A stretch of 64,000 nucleotides of DNA from Abelmoschus esculentus (Eukaryota; Streptophyta; Magnoliopsida; Malvales; Malvaceae). This document shows positions 59,196 to 64,000 of the stretch, piece after piece. The notes under the pieces were generated by a model, which searched no databases, was not told where the DNA came from, and saw only the letters and a program-made list of their open reading frames with translations. The stretch lies in the NCBI GenBank assembly GCA_035048815.1, contig JAUCBN010000043.1:8435001-8499000 (forward strand), written 5' to 3'. The translations under genes were made by a program, and so were the position numbers. Position 1 is the stretch's first letter. Every line of letters begins with the position of its first letter.

Positions 59196-59763
59196 ACGGG
59201 GAACCGGCTTGGACGGAACCGGCACTAATGGGTCACACGGGGAATATCGAACTAAACCCATTAAGGTCCAATTCGATAAACAACCCTGAAAACCGATATG
59301 TTTTTTTTCTTATCTAGATGCATATTTAATTATGTTCCTAAAAGTCTTAATCCCATACAAAGCATTCACGAAAGCAATCCGATCACATACAAGCATTCGA
59401 TTAAACACTTAAGTAAATTAAGGAATAAAACGTAAAACTTTTACGTACTAATGACAAAGTAGAAATTCTTTTCATCAAAGTGTAATTAAGCATACAAGTA
59501 TCCCTCACGGTAAATCTCAAGTCAAACGGAGCATTCTAACATCATCAATTGCATGTTTCATTAGTTTAGGGACCAAAATGTAAATCTTACAAATTATAAG
59601 GACTTCGTCAAAATTAAGTTATCCATCTTGAAATTTAATCAATTTTATGCATCCATGTGAAATTTCAGCTAAAAATAACATCTTTAGATACCCTAATTGA
59701 ATAAAGAAGGATATTCGGGACTAAAATGCAATTTCTAGCAACTTCCATTTCCTGGCAGCCAAA

Positions 59764-59933
59764 GGTTTCGAAACCTTCCTCAGAAGTTTCGAAACTTTAT
59801 GTAAAAGGTTTCGAAACTTTTCGCGTCCAGTAAGGGTCCAAAATCAAAATTGCCCGCAAGGTTTCAAAACCTTCCTGAAGGTTTCGAAACTATTTGACAA
59901 AGGTTTCGAAACCTTCCCTAAGGTTTCGAAACT
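59764..59933 (-). repeat. Palindrome cluster GGTTTCGAAACC in RE-11 5' LTR
   Basis: Units at 59764, 59785, 59807 and 59860, 59880, 59902, 59922, the same spacing pattern as in the 3' LTR (21, 22; 20, 22, 20). Confidence 0.92.
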
Positions 59934-60680
59934 TTGTGCCTGGAACCTAAAAATTCCGTCACACCAAGTGAATTCAACCGACTCAAGACACAGTCATTAA
60001 TCACCATCAACTATATGCATAATTCCTAAACCTAAAGAACAATTTAAAGCACACAATTATCAACATCAAGACTCCATACAAACTATAGGCATGCTTCCTA
60101 AAATATGATTAAAATCAAAAACGTTCATGCATGTACATGCTTCAACAATCCAAACAACAACATAGTCCATCAATTAATAATCCAAAACATTATAGGTCTT
60201 ATTACAATATTAACCAAAGCAAAAATCACACACTTCACATGGGTTTGATTTACAGATTGCCAAACCCCAAGTTATTTCCAAAACATACCAAAAATTGAGA
60301 TAACCTCTCCCCTTGATTCCCTTGCTCTGAATGTAGCCTCGAATATCTCTATTTTTCTACAAAGATGAAAGGAGAGCTTAAGCAAAACATGCTTAGTGAG
60401 GAAGCTTTAAATAAAATCATCAATGCATCAAATTAAAACCATATTCAAAAACCATAACTTGTAATGCCTTTCTAAAACCAAGCATGCTTAACAAATCATG
60501 TTCATGTTCAATACCAAAAACCTTCCTTGAGCATGCATGGCATTATCAATTCATTTCACAAATGATGCACAATGTTCCAAATATGTTCATGTTTGTATAT
60601 TGGCTTCCTAGTGATCACTTAATGTGAACCTTAAGTTCACCGAATACACGGTTCCATTGATTAGAGACCTTTAGTCTCGT

Positions 60681-60788
60681 CATGACACAAAGTCACCATT
60701 GACATGATACGAAGTCACCATTGACATGACCCGAAGTCACCATTGACATGACACGAAGTCACCATTGACATGACACGAAGTCACCATT
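60681..60788 (-). repeat. 22-bp minisatellite in RE-11 LTR
   Basis: Five units of CATGACACGAAGTCACCATT plus 2 bases, followed by one GCTCTACCACGCACGGTTGG unit. Confidence 0.9.
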
Positions 60789-63700
60789 AACAAGCTCTAC
60801 CACGCACGGTTGGACACAAAGTCACCCTTGTTACGTGTAGGCATTTTTCCTTTATTTCCATAATGTTTATAGTGCACTCAATCCTAATGACATGTCATTT
60901 GTATTCGAATCTAAAAGTAGTGTCACTAAGCCAATATCAAGTTCAAGTATGCATGCTAATTTGCTGCTCATAATGCATCCATAATGTGTTCAACAAATGA
61001 ATCAAAAGTCATGCCCAATGGCACCACCGTATATAAGGCAAATAACCATATCATATTCCACTTCATTTTTCATGTTTTCATAAACCATGGATGTCTTTAA
61101 AAGTCATGTATTTCCAGCAATTAACACATGAATACATCATTTCAAAATCAAATATATGCAATTCCAAAATCATATTGAATCATTGTTCACAAATATGCCA
61201 TTACCGAAAATATCCGAAAATCGAGGTAATGCATCAACATCATTTAAAACACTTATTCTTGAACTATGGAAAGTTTTCACACTATTCCATAGCCCCCAAA
61301 ACAGAACCGAACCAATGCGATTCACTTTAAACCCAAAACCACTCACCGACAAGCGAAACGAGCCCTCGCCGATGTTCCGACGGTAACACCAATGCACCAG
61401 CCACTTATGCACCTTCTTGCACTTCCTCTACAACATTAAAAACAGAGCATATTCACATTATAACATGCTCAAAACAGCAGCCACAACCGATCACCACAAA
61501 ACTACCAAAAACCTAGCCGAAAAGACCGAAAACTAAGCCGAAACGCGTCAGAAACAACACCAGCCCAAAAACTAATGAATCTAACATCAAATCCACTTCA
61601 ATTATGAACCAAAAACACTTCCAAACCATCCTTATACCTCCAGAAACATTAGAACACCTAAAACAGCCCCTAAAACAACCGAAAACCACCTTAAAACACT
61701 ACCGATTACATTATTCTGAGATTAAATTAATGTGCCATCAATTCAACACTTAATTAATCATTTAATTGACATAATATAATAATTAAATCAACCTAATTAC
61801 AGCATTAATTGAGATCTAAAAAGATTTCACAAAAACCTCCATAAAATCCATAGATCTAGAATTAAAAACACAAAATTAAGTTTCCATTGTTGATTAGCAA
61901 GCCGATACTTGGGAATTTCAATAAAGAACCTTAGAAAAAGATTAGAAATCAGCAAAGTTACCTTAAAGATTTGCTCCACCAAAAAGATGAGAAATCCTCC
62001 CTTGATTTCTTGAAAATGGATGTCGATTTTGCAAAATTGATGAGTAGGTTTTGTAGAGAATGAAAGGATGAATAAAATGAAGTAAATCTTGTTGAAAAAT
62101 GATGAAGAAATCAGCAAGAAATTGAAGAAATTTGGAGAAGAAGATGGAGAGAAAATGAGGGAAAATCTTGAGAGAAAAGATGGGAAAATAGGAAGTTACA
62201 AAAGAAAATGAAATTATTATTTAGAATAAAACAATTTAAAAACCATTTTGGTGGATATATCATTAATTAAAAATAAATTGGATTTATGGCCCTCTAAGGA
62301 TTCTTAGTATGGCTTACTTTCCAATTTAGTCACTAAAAATCCTTATTACCGAAAATTACTAATTAAATCCCCAAAACTTTTCCAAAATTACAATTTGGAC
62401 ACTAGCATACAATTAAGCCCAATTAAAAATCAAATTAAAGTTCAAATAATATTCCTTTAACTTTAAAACACCATTTTAATATTTTTAGAACCATTTCACA
62501 AAATTATTACTTATCCGATTAATATACTATTATTTTAATTTTTCCCAAAATAATGAATCCTAGGAATCCGATTCGACCCGAATCGAATTTCCCCAACTAA
62601 CACTCAAACTACTAACCCCAAAACTGGGATGTTACACGATATCTTACATTGGGTTCCTTGATAAACAACAAAGACAGCAACGAGATCTGCTGCAGTTACG
62701 ATCGTTCAACAATCGAATCTTTAGCCTCCACGAATATCGTCTCGGCCTCTACTCAGTTCACCCAGTTGAGAGAGCAAATCTCGAAAAACTGTATTTCGTG
62801 ATTCTAGGGTTTGGAATTCGGAATTCTATGTTATGGCTGCTAGACCAAAGATCCTTTATATGGGTGTAACCCTAGGTATAAGAGTTTAGTTTCGAATTTG
62901 TTTATAGGAAATAATTACTTTAATTATTTCCTTAAATTTTGGAATTTATATATTTAATTCGAATTTAAAAGGGATATAATTACTTTAATTATATCCTTTA
63001 TTAAAATTCGGGATTAAATATATTCTTCTTATACTTATATATATTTTTGCTCCTTTTTAACCATTGGGTGTGACCCTGTAGGCTCATTGTAACGTTAGTA
63101 GTAATATCAGAACAATTCTAATATTACAAACAATGAGTGATATCTAGAAATATATCATTGTCATCTAAGTTACAAGAGATCATGATTCGATATATCATGT
63201 CCGTGACCAACTATCTTAATGTATTATATCCTTTTGTCCTTTTATATCTTTAATAGGCACAAGTCTTGGAATAGTCACACTTGTATAGCCTATTTTAATG
63301 TTTCTTGATATCTAGAGTGGACTACTTTTAATGAATAATTTGTGATATCTCATATCAACGTATTCAAGCATGGCCATGCATTTCTAGTCTCACTCAATCA
63401 AGTGGCCTTTGATATATATTTTCCTATTATGTAGGAAGGACAAATCCTATCTTGATCATTCACATCTCACTACATACATTGTAATATGTCCAATGTCAGT
63501 TTTTATAGTGTAACTAATTACGCGACACGTTTAACTGCATCAAAACATAAAACAACATATGTTGATATAGTAATAATCTCAAGTCTAAGGACCATACATA
63601 TAGTTGTCACTATGAGCAATATCGTGATTGTCACATAATAATCCAAGATATATACTCATAGTGGGTCAATATATTATTCTCTATTAATATATTCATGTTT

Positions 63701-63913
63701 TAATTCTGACATCTCTATGTCAATGACAACTCATTGTCATCAATTAATCACATGTTAGTCTTAAGCGTATTATTATTGTCCATACCCATAATAATACTTG
63801 ACTAAGGATCTTTTATTAATAATACATATATTATTATATGGACCTTATTGTTTCTCAGTTTATGTTATACATTAACACATATATCTGAAAACAACAATGG
63901 CAATGCCTTTATT

Positions 63914-64000
63914 CAATAAAATGGGTAAATAAAAGTATCCTTACAATCATCATACGATTGGTCTTTGGGCATACTCTAACAATAAAATTGGTAAATAAAA
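63914..64000 (-). repeat. 66-bp duplication at the outer end of RE-10
   Basis: CAATAAAATGGGTAAATAAA at 63914 recurs with one change at 63980. The sequence after the LTR end is therefore a restart of the last 66 bp of the LTR, cut by the window edge. Confidence 0.7.

Larger units (their letters stand above)
55967..62636 (-). mobile_element. RE-11: short non-autonomous relative of RE-7
   Basis: Starts TGTAACCCCC and ends GGGATGTTACA, with CGATA on both sides (55962-55966 and 62637-62641). Minus-strand content: 5' LTR 59196-62636, about 570 bp of the same unrecognised internal DNA as RE-7, RNase H tip, integrase, PPT and a 1.04-kb 3' LTR that has lost 2.4 kb. The PBS, leader and gag are absent: internal DNA at about 59190 joins directly to the LTR, which also lacks its last few bases. 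Confidence 0.92.
59196..62636 (-). repeat. RE-11 5' LTR
   Basis: About 3.44 kb, colinear with the RE-7 LTR over most of its length but with its own palindrome sequence. Along its strand: stem-loop 61293-61263, ATAAGT at the donor position (61256-61251), minisatellite 60788-60681, acceptor-like TAG (60359-60357), palindromes 59933-59764. Confidence 0.9.
49082..63981 (-). mobile_element. RE-10: Ty1/copia element, its 5' LTR split by RE-11
   Basis: The LTRs begin TGTTGGGACC and end CTCTAACA on the plus strand. Domain order on the minus strand is gag, protease, integrase, RT, RNase H, which is the copia order. PBS and PPT are in place. Inserted in RE-9; the left flank is AAAAT (49077-49081). The right flank repeats LTR-end sequence, so a TSD cannot be checked. 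The ORFs have two stops and one frameshift but catalytic motifs are intact, suggesting a younger copy than RE-3 or RE-8. Confidence 0.93.
55861..63981 (-). repeat. RE-10 5' LTR, split by RE-11
   Basis: Pieces 55861-55966 and 62642-63981 together rebuild the 49082-50531 LTR; CGATA at 62637-62641 is the TSD copy created by RE-11. Ends CTCTAACA at 63981. Confidence 0.93.

Noticed and set aside
49082..63981. Endogenous pararetrovirus or other virus
   Set aside because: LTRs, PBS, integrase and copia domain order identify a retrotransposon; no movement-protein or coat-protein motif was seen.

Overview
The window is plant nuclear DNA, almost certainly from a eudicot, made entirely of LTR retrotransposons nested in one another. 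I found no host gene, tRNA, rRNA or cellular operon. The reasons: Ty3/gypsy chromovirus polyproteins with an integrase chromodomain, Athila-type gag/protease with a tRNA-Asp-type primer-binding site, a plant Ty1/copia element, initiator-tRNA-Met primer-binding sites (TGGTATCAGAGC), and paired LTRs with 5-bp target-site duplications (TSDs). The setting looks like pericentromeric or other gene-poor heterochromatin. The species cannot be read from it.

Layout, with working names RE-1 to RE-11. RE-1 (1-17933, +) is a Tekay/Del-like chromovirus; only the last 850 bp of its 5' LTR is in the window. Its roughly 4-kb 3' LTR is split by RE-2 (6368-14593, +; TSD CAATG), an Athila-like element with gag-protease and a second ORF but no pol. 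RE-1 sits in the integrase of RE-3, a decayed minus-strand gypsy element (17934-19928 and 28041 to about 29845). RE-3 is also split by RE-4 (19929-28040, -; TSD AGCTC), a sister copy of RE-2. RE-5 (about 29850-34436, -) is an older Athila-like remnant with an integrase C-terminus and the same second-ORF family. RE-6 (34437 to about 35637, +) is the 5' half of a Tekay-like LTR, abutting head to head the truncated LTR of RE-7 (35638-45023, -). RE-7 is a non-autonomous Tekay-like element that keeps integrase, but its gag-to-RNase-H stretch is replaced by about 2.5 kb of unrecognised DNA. RE-8 (45024-47900, +) is a gypsy element cut on the left by RE-7 and on the right by RE-9, an LTR of the RE-2/RE-4 family (47901-49081). 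RE-9 is interrupted by RE-10 (49082-63981, -), a Ty1/copia element. The 5' LTR of RE-10 is in turn split by RE-11 (55967-62636, -; TSD CGATA), a relative of RE-7.

Insertion order from nesting: RE-8, then RE-9, then RE-10, then RE-11 on the right; RE-3, then RE-1, then RE-2, and independently RE-3 then RE-4, on the left. All coding regions are broken by stops or frameshifts, many explained by C-to-T/G-to-A changes, so no element here looks autonomous now. RE-2/RE-4 and RE-7/RE-11 look like families moved in trans, because they keep LTRs, PBS and PPT but lack key enzymes.

The most interesting signals are outside the proteins. (1) The Tekay-like LTRs share an undescribed-looking layout: a stem-loop with compensatory changes, a GTAAGT donor-like site, a minisatellite, a branch-point/pyrimidine-tract/YAG acceptor-like site, then 12-bp palindromes spaced about 21 bp apart. 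(2) The Athila-like family carries three covarying 26-nt stem-loops in the 3' UTR, a duplicated hairpin-plus-polypurine module, and a dispersed palindromic CTGCCG(A/C)GGCAG motif. All comparisons were done by eye.
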